Shown in pieces: positions 34,459 to 43,476 of a stretch of DNA of 64,000 nucleotides. Position 1 is the first letter of the stretch. Each line of letters starts with the position of its first letter. The DNA is from Sulfopaludibacter sp035551455 (GTDB taxonomy: Bacteria; Acidobacteriota; Terriglobia; Bryobacterales; Bryobacteraceae). The stretch spans positions 57,598-121,597 of the forward strand of contig DASZMZ010000365.1 in NCBI GenBank assembly GCA_035551455.1. Direction: 5' to 3'. A program made the position numbers and the translations under genes. The notes under the pieces are model-generated. The model was given only the letters and a program-made list of their open reading frames with translations. It had not been told where the DNA came from and ran no database searches.

Positions 34459-36033
34459 ATGCCTAAATACGACGTAGTGGTGATCGGCGGCGGCCACAAT
34501 GGTCTGGTCACCGCGGCCTACCTGGCGCGCGCGGGACGCAAGGTCCTGGTGGTGGAGCGGCGCGAGTTGCTCGGTGGCTGCGCGGTCACCGAAGAGATCT
34601 GGCCGGGCTACCGCGTCTCCACGGGCGCCTACCTGACCAGCCTCATGCAGGAGCGCATCGTGCGGGAGTTGGAGCTGGAGCGCCACGGGTACGCCGTGGA
34701 TGCCAAGGATCCGGCGTTCTTCTCCGTGTTCCCGGATGGCCGCCACTTCTTCATGTGGCAGGACCGTGCCAAAACGCTGGCCGAAATCTCCAAGTACTCA
34801 AGCCATGACGCGGAAGTCTATCCCGCGTATGAAGACCAGTTGGAGCGGATCTCGCAGGTGGTGGAAGGCCTGCTGCTGACCACTCCTCCGCACTTTCCAC
34901 CGCGCGGCGCGATGGATCTGATCGACTATCTGAAGCTCGCCGGAAAGATGCGCGGGCTCAACGCCAAGGAGATGGTGGCGCTGGTCAAGATCTTCACGCA
35001 GAGCGCGGCCGAGTTTCTGGATGAGTGGTTCGAGTCCGAACAGGTGAAGGTGACGCTGGCTACCGATGGCGTGATCGGCGCCAATGGCGGTCCGCGCTCG
35101 CCCGGTACGGCGTACATCCTGCTGCATCACTGCATGGGAGGGGTCAGCGGACATCGCGGCTTGTGGGGCTTCGTACGCGGTGGCATGGGCGCGGTCTCCG
35201 AGGCGATTGCCAGTTCGGCGCGCGCGGCTGGGGCTGCGATCCGCACCCATGCTCCGGTGGCCAAGGTACTTACGCGCGGCGGGCGCGCCACGGGTGTCGT
35301 ACTCGAAAGCGGCGAGGAGATCGAAGCCGGCGTGGTCGCCAGCAATCTCGATCCGAAGGTGACGTTCCTCAAACTGTGCGACGAGCGGGATCTCGCCCCC
35401 GAGTTCGTGAAGGCGATCCGCCTGTTCCGCATCGAGGGCACCAGTTGCAAGATCAACCTGGCACTCAACGGGCTCCCGGAGTTTAGCGCGTACCCCGGCG
35501 CACCGGGTCCGCACCATCGCGCCACCATGCACATCTGCCCGAGCATCGAGTACGTGGAGCGCGCGTGGGACGACGCCAAGTACGGACGGCCTTCGGAGCG
35601 TCCGCTGCTGGAACTCACCATTCCCACCATGTACGACCCATCGCTCGCGCCGGCGGGCAAGCACATCATGGGCATCTTCCTGCAGTACGCTCCCTACACG
35701 CTACGCGAAGGCACGTGGGATGAGCTGCGCGAGCCGTTCGGCGATCGTGTGGTGTCGCTGATCGAGGAGTACGTGCCCAACATACGCTCGATCATCGAGC
35801 ATCGGCAGGTGCTGTCGCCGCTGGATCTGGAGCGGCGCTTCGGCATCACGGGCGGCAACATCTTCCACGGGGAGATGAGTCTCGACCAGATGTTCCTGAT
35901 GCGCCCGGTGGCCGGTTGGGCGCGGTATCGGACGCCTCTGCCCGGGCTGTTCCTATGCGGCTCCGGCGCTCACCCCGGGGGCGGGGTCATGGGAGCGCCG
36001 GGCTACAACTGCGCGCGTGAAATGCTGAAGTAG
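34459..36033 (+). CDS. PYROXD2/CrtI-like FAD-dependent oxidoreductase
   Basis: 524 aa. Dinucleotide-binding DVVVIGGGHNGLVTAAYLARAG at the N-terminus and a second FAD segment near the C-terminus (LPGLFLCGSGAHPGGGVMGAPG) are typical of the phytoene-desaturase-like amine-oxidase superfamily. RGGMGAVSEAIASSARAAGA is also conserved in the group. Length and motifs match the PYROXD2 branch more than carotenoid desaturases, and no carotenoid genes are nearby. Substrate unknown. It lies three bases after glgB and is probably co-transcribed, though no metabolic link is evident. Confidence 0.88.
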   Translation: MPKYDVVVIGGGHNGLVTAAYLARAGRKVLVVERRELLGGCAVTEEIWPGYRVSTGAYLTSLMQERIVRELELERHGYAVDAKDPAFFSVFPDGRHFFMWQDRAKTLAEISKYSSHDAEVYPAYEDQLERISQVVEGLLLTTPPHFPPRGAMDLIDYLKLAGKMRGLNAKEMVALVKIFTQSAAEFLDEWFESEQVKVTLATDGVIGANGGPRSPGTAYILLHHCMGGVSGHRGLWGFVRGGMGAVSEAIASSARAAGAAIRTHAPVAKVLTRGGRATGVVLESGEEIEAGVVASNLDPKVTFLKLCDERDLAPEFVKAIRLFRIEGTSCKINLALNGLPEFSAYPGAPGPHHRATMHICPSIEYVERAWDDAKYGRPSERPLLELTIPTMYDPSLAPAGKHIMGIFLQYAPYTLREGTWDELREPFGDRVVSLIEEYVPNIRSIIEHRQVLSPLDLERRFGITGGNIFHGEMSLDQMFLMRPVAGWARYRTPLPGLFLCGSGAHPGGGVMGAPGYNCAREMLK

Positions 36034-36052
36034 GGGCTGAACTCCGCTCGTC

Positions 36053-36952
36053 CTACTTGCGGGTTGGTGCGTTGCCTTCGGGTTCCTGAGAGAAGTAGAT
36101 GTGGAGGTAGCGGTCGGCTCTGGTGGGGTCGTGGATGCGGGCGGCGGCGCGATAGTACGGTGTGAGGTCGTCGGGGACGCGGCGGGCGGACTCTTCGAGT
36201 GTGGCGTCCAGTTCGCTCCAGCGGGCCTGCGCCGCATAGACTTCCGCCAGCAGCGTGTACGCTTCTACCCGTCCGGGCGTCAGTTGCACGCCGCTTCGGG
36301 CAGCGGCTTCCGCCGCGTTGAAATCGGGCGGCGTCCGATCCAGGTAGAACTGGGCCAGCGCAATCCGGGCACGGTAGCTGGGAGGCTGAACGTCCACGGA
36401 CTTCTCCAGCCATGGCAGCGGATCTTGTGCCGCGCGGGCCTGGGCCAGGCATCCCTCGGCGGCATCGATGGCATAGATTCGGCCGGCGGTTGCCTCGGCC
36501 TTCCGCCGGTCGCCTCCCAGGACGGAGGGCGCCAGCAGGTAGAATTCCGTCAGATCGCGCAGAGCCTGCACGTCGCGCGGATCGATGGCTAGCGCGGCAT
36601 CGATCTCCTTGCGAAAGCGGCGCGCCAGAAATAGCTGCTGCAGCGCATTGGATCGCTGCGCCATGACGCCGAGCACTTCGGCAATCTGGCGATGGTATCT
36701 GGCGACGTTCCCATCGAGCGCCACCGCTCGTTCGGCCAGGGCGAGCGGCGATTGATGGTCGCCGAATGCGTTCCGGATTTGGGAAAGATAGAAATGCGCC
36801 GCCGCATCGTTGGGAGCCTCCTTCAGCCGCGCCTCCACAATGCGGCGCGCCCGCTTCCAGTGTCCGTCTCGAATCAGGTCCGCGGCTGGATCCGTCTGAC
36901 CGGTTCCGGCGATCGCACTGATCAGCCACAGGTATCCCGTTAGTGCCCGCAC
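36053..36952 (-). CDS. Exported TPR-repeat protein
   Basis: 299 aa. Short hydrophobic N-terminus (MRALTGYLWLISAIAGTG), then TPR-like helical pairs (RRIVEARLKEAPNDAAAHFYLSQI-like, ALAERAVALDGNVARYHRQI-like, EAYTLLAEVYAAQARWSELD). It should serve as a protein-interaction scaffold in the periplasm; partner unknown. It converges with the oxidoreductase gene, leaving 19 bases between stops. Confidence 0.8.
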   Translation of the reverse strand: MRALTGYLWLISAIAGTGQTDPAADLIRDGHWKRARRIVEARLKEAPNDAAAHFYLSQIRNAFGDHQSPLALAERAVALDGNVARYHRQIAEVLGVMAQRSNALQQLFLARRFRKEIDAALAIDPRDVQALRDLTEFYLLAPSVLGGDRRKAEATAGRIYAIDAAEGCLAQARAAQDPLPWLEKSVDVQPPSYRARIALAQFYLDRTPPDFNAAEAAARSGVQLTPGRVEAYTLLAEVYAAQARWSELDATLEESARRVPDDLTPYYRAAARIHDPTRADRYLHIYFSQEPEGNAPTRK

Positions 36953-37077
36953 GCCTCAGCATGACGCTGCAGCGTTACAGGCGGATGACCGGTTCGTGAA
37001 AGCCCGTTTCAGAAATGCGCGCGGAAACTTCACCCGGTTGTTACGCGTACGAAATGGTTGGGGGGCGAAGCTGAGGT

Positions 37078-38289
37078 GTGACTCGACCTACGATCACTTT
37101 CGTCTACATCGATGCGGGAGGTGGCCACCGCGCGGCGGCGAACGCGCTGACCGAGGTCATCCAACAGCAGGAGCGGCCCTGGGACGTCCGGATGGTCTGC
37201 ATTCAGGACTTGCTGGACCCGGTGGACTTCATCCGCAAGATCACTGGAATTCGTTTCCAGGAAGTCTACAACATCATGCTGCGCCACGGCTGGACCGCCG
37301 GCACCGCGCAACTGACTCCGATTGCGCACGGCCTGATCCGCATCTCGCACGATATGCAGGTCCGCGCGCTCACGACATATTGGAAGCAGAATCGGACTGA
37401 CCTGGTGGTCTCACTCATTCCGCACTACAATCGCTCGCTCAAGGAATCGCTGGACCGCTGCTGGCCGGGAACGCCTTATGTGACGCTGCTCACCGATATC
37501 GCGGACTATCCGCCGCACTTCTGGATCGAGCGCATGGATCAGTGGGTGATTTGCGGATCCGCCAAAGCCGCCGAACAGGCTCGCGCCATCGGAATCCCGT
37601 TCGGCCGCATTTTCCAGACCTCCGGCATGGTGCTGAATCCGAAGTTCTATCGACCAGTGCAGGTGGACCGCAACGTGGAACGGCTGCGGCGCGGGTTGAA
37701 GCCGGACGTGCCGACGGGGCTGGTGCTGTTCGGCGGAGAAGGCTCCAGCGAGATGGTCCGAATCGCACGCGCGCTGCATCAGCAGAACAGCGGCGTTCAG
37801 TTGATCATGCTGTGCGGAAAGAACCAGGCGCTGGCCGACGAATTGCGCGCACTGCCGCACAAGATGCCCATGTTCGTGGAAGGTTTCACGCGCGAGATCC
37901 CGCTCTACATGGATATCGCCGACTTCTTCATCGGTAAGCCGGGCCCGGGCAGCATCAGCGAAGCGCTTTGCCGCAAGCTCCCGGCGATCGTGGAGCGCAA
38001 CGCCTGGACCATGGCCCACGAACGGTACAACACGGAATGGGTGGAGGAGCTCGGAGCGGGAATCGTGGTGGAGAGTTTCTCCCGCCAACTGGCCGGCGCC
38101 ATCGACCGGCTGCTGGAGCCCGCGAATTTTGCCCGATACCGCGAGCATGCCGCGGCCACGCAGAACCGGGCGGTCTATGAGATACCGGCGATTCTGGAGG
38201 CCATACTGGCAAAAGCTAACGGATGGTCGTCAGGTGCGGGATTTGACCGGTCCGTGCAATCTCGCCCAGATAGTGCGCACTTGGTTTGA
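37078..38289 (+). CDS. MGDG-synthase-like glycosyltransferase (GT28 type)
   Basis: 403-aa GT-B enzyme of the diacylglycerol glycosyltransferase/MurG group. The N-terminal lipid-acceptor domain has YIDAGGGHRAAANAL, which recalls the GGGH-containing start of MGDG synthases. The C-terminal donor domain has FGGEGSSEMVRIA, MPMFVEGFTREIPLYM and the phosphate-binding GKPGPGSISEALC. It probably transfers galactose or glucose to diacylglycerol to make a membrane glycolipid. Start GTG at 37078 follows GGGGCGAAGCTGAGGT. Its 3' end overlaps the convergent GH1 gene by 74 bases, which is unusually long. Confidence 0.82.
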   Translation: MTRPTITFVYIDAGGGHRAAANALTEVIQQQERPWDVRMVCIQDLLDPVDFIRKITGIRFQEVYNIMLRHGWTAGTAQLTPIAHGLIRISHDMQVRALTTYWKQNRTDLVVSLIPHYNRSLKESLDRCWPGTPYVTLLTDIADYPPHFWIERMDQWVICGSAKAAEQARAIGIPFGRIFQTSGMVLNPKFYRPVQVDRNVERLRRGLKPDVPTGLVLFGGEGSSEMVRIARALHQQNSGVQLIMLCGKNQALADELRALPHKMPMFVEGFTREIPLYMDIADFFIGKPGPGSISEALCRKLPAIVERNAWTMAHERYNTEWVEELGAGIVVESFSRQLAGAIDRLLEPANFARYREHAAATQNRAVYEIPAILEAILAKANGWSSGAGFDRSVQSRPDSAHLV

Positions 38290-39457
38290 CGGTGCGGCGC
38301 AGGGTTTGCCGGTCGACCGAGATGAGGCCGAACTTTGGCTCGTAGCCGAAGATCCACTCGAAATTGTCCAGTAGCGACCAATGAATGTAGCCGCGAATGT
38401 CGATGCGGTCGGCGAGGCAGCGCTGCAGCCCCTCCAGTGAGCGGTAGATGTACTCCACGCGACGCGTATCGTCAGCGGTAGCCACGCCGCTTTCGGTGAT
38501 GTAGATGGGCACGTGGACGCGCGCCGCGGCATAGCGCAGACAGGCCTCCAGCGAATCGGGCCAGAACTCGTAGCCCATTTGCGTCAACTCCACGCCGGGC
38601 TCGGGACCCATATCGCCCTTCTTACCCACGCGGCAGCGGGTGTAGGTCTGCACACCCAGGAAATCGCTGCGCGCCGCAGCGGCCAACCACGGGTCGTACA
38701 CCTCCGCGCATTTCTTGTCGCGGCGACTGCCGGGGCCGCACGCCTGCTCATCCTGCATGGACACGCTGACGCCCACAGGGTACTTGCCGGGTCCGGACTT
38801 CAACGCGGCCACGGCGCGGTGATGGGCCGAGATCATCTGGTTCTGGAGTTTCTCCGCGTCGCCGAGGAAGAAGCAGCCGAACTTGTTCGACGCGACGGCT
38901 TTCGACGCCTGACGGCTCATGCGCATCACGGTGGTGAAGGGGACGTCGATGCGCGAGATCCAGCGCAGCAACATGGGGAGGTTGGGCTCGTTAAAAGTGG
39001 AGGAGAGTCCAATCAGGTCGCCCAGGTGCTGCGCGGCGCGTGTGCAGTAGCGGACGAAGAGGTCGGCCGAGGCCGAGTTTTCCCAACCGCCCATCGCCGC
39101 GAACCAGCGGGGCGAACTGAAGTGATACCACGTCACCATGGGGGTGACGTTGTTCTCGTGGCAGGCGGCCAGGACGCGGCGGTAATGATCCAGTGCGGCG
39201 ATGGAAAAATGGCCGCGTTCCGGCTCCACGCGCGCCCACTCGATGGAGAAGCGATAGCAGTTCAGCCCCAGACCGGCCAGCAGGCGAATGTCTTCTTCGA
39301 AGCGGTGATAGTGATCGCAGGCGTCCAGCGAAGGCTCTTTGAAGAGCGTGGGATCGCAGTGCTCCAACACCCAGAGATCGCTGTTGATGTTGTTACCTTC
39401 TACTTGATGGGCGGCGGTTGCCGCGCCCCAGATAAACTCAGCGGGAAATGCGTTCAT
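38216..39457 (-). CDS. Family 1 glycoside hydrolase (beta-glucosidase-like)
   Basis: 413 aa, cytoplasmic (no signal peptide). The GH1 barrel starts FPAEFIWGAATAAHQVEG. The acid/base Glu is in STFNEPN and the nucleophile Glu in IYITESG (usually ITENG). SLLDNFEWIFGYEPKFGLI is the C-terminal sugar-binding signature. It hydrolyses beta-glucosides or beta-galactosides, or possibly glycolipid headgroups given the neighbouring glycolipid synthase-like gene (inference). Last gene of a leftward operon, its ATG directly abutting the previous stop. Confidence 0.92.
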   Translation of the reverse strand: MNAFPAEFIWGAATAAHQVEGNNINSDLWVLEHCDPTLFKEPSLDACDHYHRFEEDIRLLAGLGLNCYRFSIEWARVEPERGHFSIAALDHYRRVLAACHENNVTPMVTWYHFSSPRWFAAMGGWENSASADLFVRYCTRAAQHLGDLIGLSSTFNEPNLPMLLRWISRIDVPFTTVMRMSRQASKAVASNKFGCFFLGDAEKLQNQMISAHHRAVAALKSGPGKYPVGVSVSMQDEQACGPGSRRDKKCAEVYDPWLAAAARSDFLGVQTYTRCRVGKKGDMGPEPGVELTQMGYEFWPDSLEACLRYAAARVHVPIYITESGVATADDTRRVEYIYRSLEGLQRCLADRIDIRGYIHWSLLDNFEWIFGYEPKFGLISVDRQTLRRTVKPSAHYLGEIARTGQIPHLTTIR

Positions 39458-39883
39458 TCAGGCTGGACTCTCGGAGCCATTGCACCACGAGTGACGGGTT
39501 CGCCGCACGGCCACCAGCACCAGTGCGTACGTGAGGACACCGACGGGGACGCAAATGAAGGCCCAGCCGGCGACCGCGTGTAGTGCGGCCCATCCCAATT
39601 TCCCGGCGGCCGATGCGCCTGCATCCGCGCCTCCGCACAACCGCGCGCCTGCCGTGTGCAAGGGCAGCAGCAAGGCAAGCTGCAAGGGAGACGCCAGATT
39701 GTTCACCAGTTGCAGCGCCGGCAGATTCAAGCGGAAACCGAATGCCGCCAACAGGCACAGGACGGTGGGACAGCCCATGATGGGGAAGACGCCCAACACC
39801 AGGCCGATCACCAGCAGCAGCGCGACCTGCTCAGCAGGGAGTGCTTCGATAGAGGCTCGCAGGCGCGCCGTATAGGTCCTCAT
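39458..39883 (-). CDS. DUF2062 membrane protein
   Basis: 141 aa with three or four hydrophobic segments. ALLLVIGLVLGVFPIMGCPT followed by FRLNLPALQLVNNLASPLQ is characteristic of DUF2062. No function is established; family members are often next to glycosyltransferases and lipid genes. The ATG at 39883 overlaps the upstream gene's stop by four bases (ATGA); the frame extends further upstream but only antisense to that gene's coding sequence. The stop abuts the GH1 start (TGAATG). Confidence 0.8.
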   Translation of the reverse strand: MRTYTARLRASIEALPAEQVALLLVIGLVLGVFPIMGCPTVLCLLAAFGFRLNLPALQLVNNLASPLQLALLLPLHTAGARLCGGADAGASAAGKLGWAALHAVAGWAFICVPVGVLTYALVLVAVRRTRHSWCNGSESPA

Positions 39884-40989
39884 GGATGCGTCTCCCCGCG
39901 TTCGGAAAAGAACATCCGCAGGGCCGGCCGCAATCGCGTATCCGCGAACAGTTGGATTGCCGCCGCGGTTCCGGAGACTAGGAGCGGCTCTCGGCCCTGG
40001 CAAATCTCGGCGACGCTGCGCGCCTGCCCGTCGTCGCCCCGGTAGAAGATGCGGTCCGACCAACGCTCACGGCCGGGATACTCGGGGTACAGGCGGAGGA
40101 TATCGCGCGCCGCTTCGAGAATGCGCTGCGCCATGGGCTCGCGATACTGCGGCAGGAAGAGAATCGAACTATAGCCGGCGTGAATCTCGGCGACGAACTC
40201 GGCGAAGGTGCGGGCCTGGGTCAGGTTGATGCAGGCGCTAGGTTCGCAGGCATGCCGGTCGCCGCCGGAAATCACGGGGCGTCCGTGACTGCGCGCCAGT
40301 TCGATGGTCTCCGCGTTTTCCTTCCAGACGCGCGTGCCGTTCAGCTCAAAGGCGTCGAACCAGGTTGCACACCGGCGAAGGATGTGACTCAGCGCGACGC
40401 GGTGATCGCTCTCCACCACGCCCTCTTCCAGCCACATCGGATGGTTGAGCACGATGAGGACGTCGCCGGACCGCGAGAATTCTTCGAGTATGGCGGGCAG
40501 CGATTGCACATTCGGCTGTGCGGTGTACTCCGCCATCGTCTTCATCCAACTTGCGGATGCGGCGCGCGGTATGTTGTGGACGCCGAGGTGGAAGAACGTG
40601 CGCTGGTAGGGCACGGTCCATTCGACGGAGAGCGGCGTATCCGCCGGATCGGCGGTGACTCCCAGACTCAGGCCCGCTTCGATATTGTCGTGATCCGTTA
40701 GCGACACCATGGGGCGCAGGCCGAGACGCGCGATCTGTTCGCGCTCCACGGCGACGGCGGACGCCGGGGTCAGGGGCGGTGTCCACCATGCGCGTGAGAA
40801 GTCGATTTGCCGGCGCCGTTCGTAGTGCCGGACGATCTGCGAAATTCCAGGAACAAGATGTAAGTAGCGTGGCAGGAACGACAGGCACTCCTCGGAATGC
40901 ATGGTGTGCCCGTGCAGACAGACTCCCACGTCGCAGTGCAGGGCGGGACGCGGCTCATGCCACACAAATCGGACGCTGTTCTCGTGCAT
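39880..40989 (-). CDS. PHP-domain metal-dependent phosphoesterase
   Basis: 369 aa. The metal-binding signatures of the PHP fold are in order: CLHGHTMHSEE (HxH), SLTDHDNIEAG (DHD), LIVLNHPMW and SGGDRHACEP. Related proteins hydrolyse phosphoesters, e.g. histidinol phosphate or oligonucleotides; the substrate here is unknown. First gene of the PHP-DUF2062-GH1 operon. The ATG at 40989 faces the SPFH genes across 151 bp, which have no gene. Confidence 0.82.
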   Translation of the reverse strand: MHENSVRFVWHEPRPALHCDVGVCLHGHTMHSEECLSFLPRYLHLVPGISQIVRHYERRRQIDFSRAWWTPPLTPASAVAVEREQIARLGLRPMVSLTDHDNIEAGLSLGVTADPADTPLSVEWTVPYQRTFFHLGVHNIPRAASASWMKTMAEYTAQPNVQSLPAILEEFSRSGDVLIVLNHPMWLEEGVVESDHRVALSHILRRCATWFDAFELNGTRVWKENAETIELARSHGRPVISGGDRHACEPSACINLTQARTFAEFVAEIHAGYSSILFLPQYREPMAQRILEAARDILRLYPEYPGRERWSDRIFYRGDDGQARSVAEICQGREPLLVSGTAAAIQLFADTRLRPALRMFFSERGETHP

Positions 40990-41140
40990 GCGATTCTCCC
41001 TCTGGAGTCAGCATGCTTCGGGAGTGGTTACAATTCAGCGGCAAACTCGTGATTGTTCGGCAAAGACAGGTTCATCTTATGCGCCTCCCTTGCGTCGCGC
41101 GGCGAAATGGCCGAGACTAATCTTTCTAATTGAGGTGATG

Positions 41141-42142
41141 ATGCAACTTCTCATTGGCGCCATAATCGGCTTCGCCGGCTGGTTCGTCGTACGGTTCCTG
41201 CTCATGGGTTTCTATTCGGTGGATCAGAATGAGCGGGCCGTGAAGTCTAGTTTCGGACGCGCCGTCCGCGTGTCGGACAACAAAACCACGCTCGACGACC
41301 CCATTGCCGAGTTTCTCCGGCCGGAGGAGCGCTCGCGCTACGCTTGGCCCCAGGTGCGCGTGATCCCGCCTGGCGGACCCTACTTCAAGATGCCGTGGGA
41401 GAAGATTCACAAAGTTTCAATCGCCACTGTCACGGTTAATATGGCGATGGATCTGGAAGACGCGACGGCCAATGACAACGGCACGCGCCTGGGGGCCGTC
41501 ACCAAAGACCAACTCAATACCGGCCTGACCGGCCAGATTCGGTATCGGGTGAGCGAGGCGAATCTGTATGCCTACCTGTTCGGCATCAAGAAGCCGTTCG
41601 TTCATGTGATGGCGTACTTTGTCTCCGTCCTGCGGCAGCGCATCGCCAACTTTGAATCCAAGCCGGTGGCTCTGGCGGCAACGGCCGATGGCGCCGCCGC
41701 GCTGCCCTCGGGCGAGATGACGGGAGTCTCGATCAACGACCTGCGAAAAAATCTGCGGGATTTGAACGAGTACATGGATAGCGAGTGCCGGGCCACGCCG
41801 GCGCGGTATGGAGTGATCTTCGACGCGTCGCTGATTACCGGGATCGATCCGCCGCCCGATGTGGAATCGGCGCTGGCGGCGATCAATACGGCGCACAATC
41901 AGGTGTCGAGCGATATCAGTCTGGCGCAGGCTTCCGCCGATCAGCGGGTAGTCCAATCGCGGCGCGCGGTGGAGATCGAAACGCTGCGTGCGCAGGCCGA
42001 GGTGGAGCCGGTGAAATCGCTGGCGTCGGAGTTGTCTGCGCTGCATGCGGGCGGCCCCAACGTTCTGGGAGCGTACCTGCGGAATGTGCGGCTGGCGCTG
42101 TACGACAGAGCGCAGCAGGTCTACATGGAGGCGGGGAAATGA
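41141..42142 (+). CDS. SPFH/band-7 domain membrane protein 1
   Basis: 333 aa. An N-terminal membrane anchor (QLLIGAIIGFAGWFVVRFLLMG) precedes the SPFH domain (YSVDQNERAVKSSFGRAV, PGGPYFKMPWEKIHKVS) and a C-terminal Ala/Glu/Gln-rich coiled coil (SLAQASADQRVVQSRRAVEIETLRAQAEVEP). SPFH proteins form large ring or cage assemblies that organise membrane microdomains or proteases. GAGG sits five bases before the ATG at 41141; an ATG one codon earlier is possible. It overlaps the second SPFH gene by four bases, a pairing that recalls HflK/HflC. Confidence 0.85.
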   Translation: MQLLIGAIIGFAGWFVVRFLLMGFYSVDQNERAVKSSFGRAVRVSDNKTTLDDPIAEFLRPEERSRYAWPQVRVIPPGGPYFKMPWEKIHKVSIATVTVNMAMDLEDATANDNGTRLGAVTKDQLNTGLTGQIRYRVSEANLYAYLFGIKKPFVHVMAYFVSVLRQRIANFESKPVALAATADGAAALPSGEMTGVSINDLRKNLRDLNEYMDSECRATPARYGVIFDASLITGIDPPPDVESALAAINTAHNQVSSDISLAQASADQRVVQSRRAVEIETLRAQAEVEPVKSLASELSALHAGGPNVLGAYLRNVRLALYDRAQQVYMEAGK

Positions 42143-43092
42143 CCGACACTTTCATGCTTGAACTGCTGACGGCGGCGGCGGTGGCTTTTATTGGGCTGTT
42201 CATCGCGGAGCCGATTGTGTTGGCGATCTGCCGCATCTTCGGACTGTATGTGACCGTGAAGGAGCGGACCTGTCGCGTTTACACGCTGTTCGGCCAGGTG
42301 GTGGGCGTGCTGGACGAGCCGGGTCTGCACTTCCTGCCGGGAAAGTTGGGCGTTTCCGCGTTCTTCATCAATCTGGTGGGCACGTGCTACGTGATCGATA
42401 TGCGGCTCGATCAGGAGTATCTGCGCAGTCAGCCGGTGAATTCGGAGGAGGGCGCGCCCATGGGAATTGGCATCTGGTACGAGATGTGGATCAGCGATCC
42501 CCTGGGATATCTTTTTAAGAACACGGATCCGCGCGGGTCGCTGCGCGCCAACGTCAGCAACGCCACGGTGCGCTGCCTAAGTAACATGCCGCTGGCCGAA
42601 ATGCTGCAGACGCGGCATAACATGAGTCAGACGGTGCGCGCCGAAGTGACCAGCAAGTCCACCGAATGGGGATACCAGCTCGGGTCGGTCTACATCCGCA
42701 AGGTCCACTTCCGCGACGCTGGGATGATCCGCCAGATCGAAGAGAAGGTGGTGAACCGGCTGCGGCAGGTGACGTCCGCGATCAAACAGACGGGGGCTAA
42801 TCAGGTGAGCGTGATCACTAGTTCGGCGGAGCGCGAGGCGGCGATCGAGTTCGCCAAGGCTGCCGCGATTCGGCCCGCTACGCTGGGACAGGCATTCCAG
42901 GAGATTGCCAAGGAACCTCCCGTCGCCGAGGCGCTGTTCGAGGTGCTGGAGACGCAGCGGTTGCTCGGGTCGAGTGCCCGTATTGTCCTGCTGCCGGGCG
43001 GTCCCCACGCGCGCATGCTCGCGAATCTGATGGCGGCTGAAAGCGGGGCGCTGCAGCCGGTCGTGCCGCCGAAGCCCGCCACGGCTTCATGA
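42139..43092 (+). CDS. SPFH/band-7 domain membrane protein 2
   Basis: 317 aa. N-terminal anchor (MLELLTAAAVAFIGLFIAEP), then an SPFH domain with TVKERTCRVYTLFGQVVGVL and PGLHFLPGKLGV. A later segment (YIRKVHFRDAGMIRQIEEKV) resembles the end of the band-7 domain, and a helical tail follows. The ATG overlaps the stop of the first SPFH gene (ATGA). The two presumably form a hetero-oligomer (inference). Sequence between them is quite divergent, so this is not a recent duplication. Confidence 0.85.
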   Translation: MTDTFMLELLTAAAVAFIGLFIAEPIVLAICRIFGLYVTVKERTCRVYTLFGQVVGVLDEPGLHFLPGKLGVSAFFINLVGTCYVIDMRLDQEYLRSQPVNSEEGAPMGIGIWYEMWISDPLGYLFKNTDPRGSLRANVSNATVRCLSNMPLAEMLQTRHNMSQTVRAEVTSKSTEWGYQLGSVYIRKVHFRDAGMIRQIEEKVVNRLRQVTSAIKQTGANQVSVITSSAEREAAIEFAKAAAIRPATLGQAFQEIAKEPPVAEALFEVLETQRLLGSSARIVLLPGGPHARMLANLMAAESGALQPVVPPKPATAS

Positions 43093-43112
43093 TACAGTCA
43101 AATTGAAAGCGT

Positions 43113-43189
43113 GGGCCCTTAGCTCAGTCGGTTAGAGCAGCGGACTCATAATCCGTCGGTCGTAGGTTCAAGTCCTACAGGGCCCACCA
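43113..43189 (+). tRNA. tRNA with CAT anticodon (Ile2 or elongator Met)
   Basis: 77 bases with encoded CCA. Acceptor GGGCCCT/AGGGCCC, D-arm TAGCTCAGTCGGTTAGAGCA, anticodon stem CGGA/TCCG with loop CTCATAA (CAT at 43147-43149) and T-loop GGTTCAAGTCC. The GGxCCCTTAGCTCAG start and CAAGTCC T-loop look like bacterial tRNA-Ile2, which reads AUA after lysidine modification. Elongator tRNA-Met cannot be excluded by eye. Confidence 0.93.
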
Positions 43190-43246
43190 AGTCTTTCAAT
43201 CAGTTGAGCCGTTTGGAGACTTTAGTCGCCCCAATGCTCACGTTGC

Positions 43247-43476
43247 CTAGATCGTGATTGGACGGCCCTTCTTCTCGCAGTCCGTTTTGATCCGTGCCCA
43301 GATGCGAGCGGTTTCCACGTCCGGCAGGAGTGGCGTAAAGCGTCCCGGAACCGTCGCATAAGGTCGCGCCGGCTGACGCCCCAGTTCTTCGCCTCCATGC
43401 CGTACTCGATTTCAGCCACTGTGATCAGCGAAACCGCCACGTCCGTATCGACAACCGCGGCCGTTGCGGCGCTCAT
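43247..43476 (-). pseudogene. Decayed VapC-type PIN toxin gene
   Basis: The reading frame from ATG 43476 gives AAVVDTDVAVSLITVAEIEYGMEAKNWG. This looks like a PIN toxin in which the PIN start (VVDTDV) has been fused by a roughly 40-residue deletion to the middle helix (SLITVAEIEYG). After RRDLMRRFRDAL the homologous sequence moves to another frame (RFTPLLPDVETARIWARIK, then KKGRPITI) and stops at 43247. The C-terminal acidic active-site part is missing. Two lesions and a truncation make it non-functional. Confidence 0.75.
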
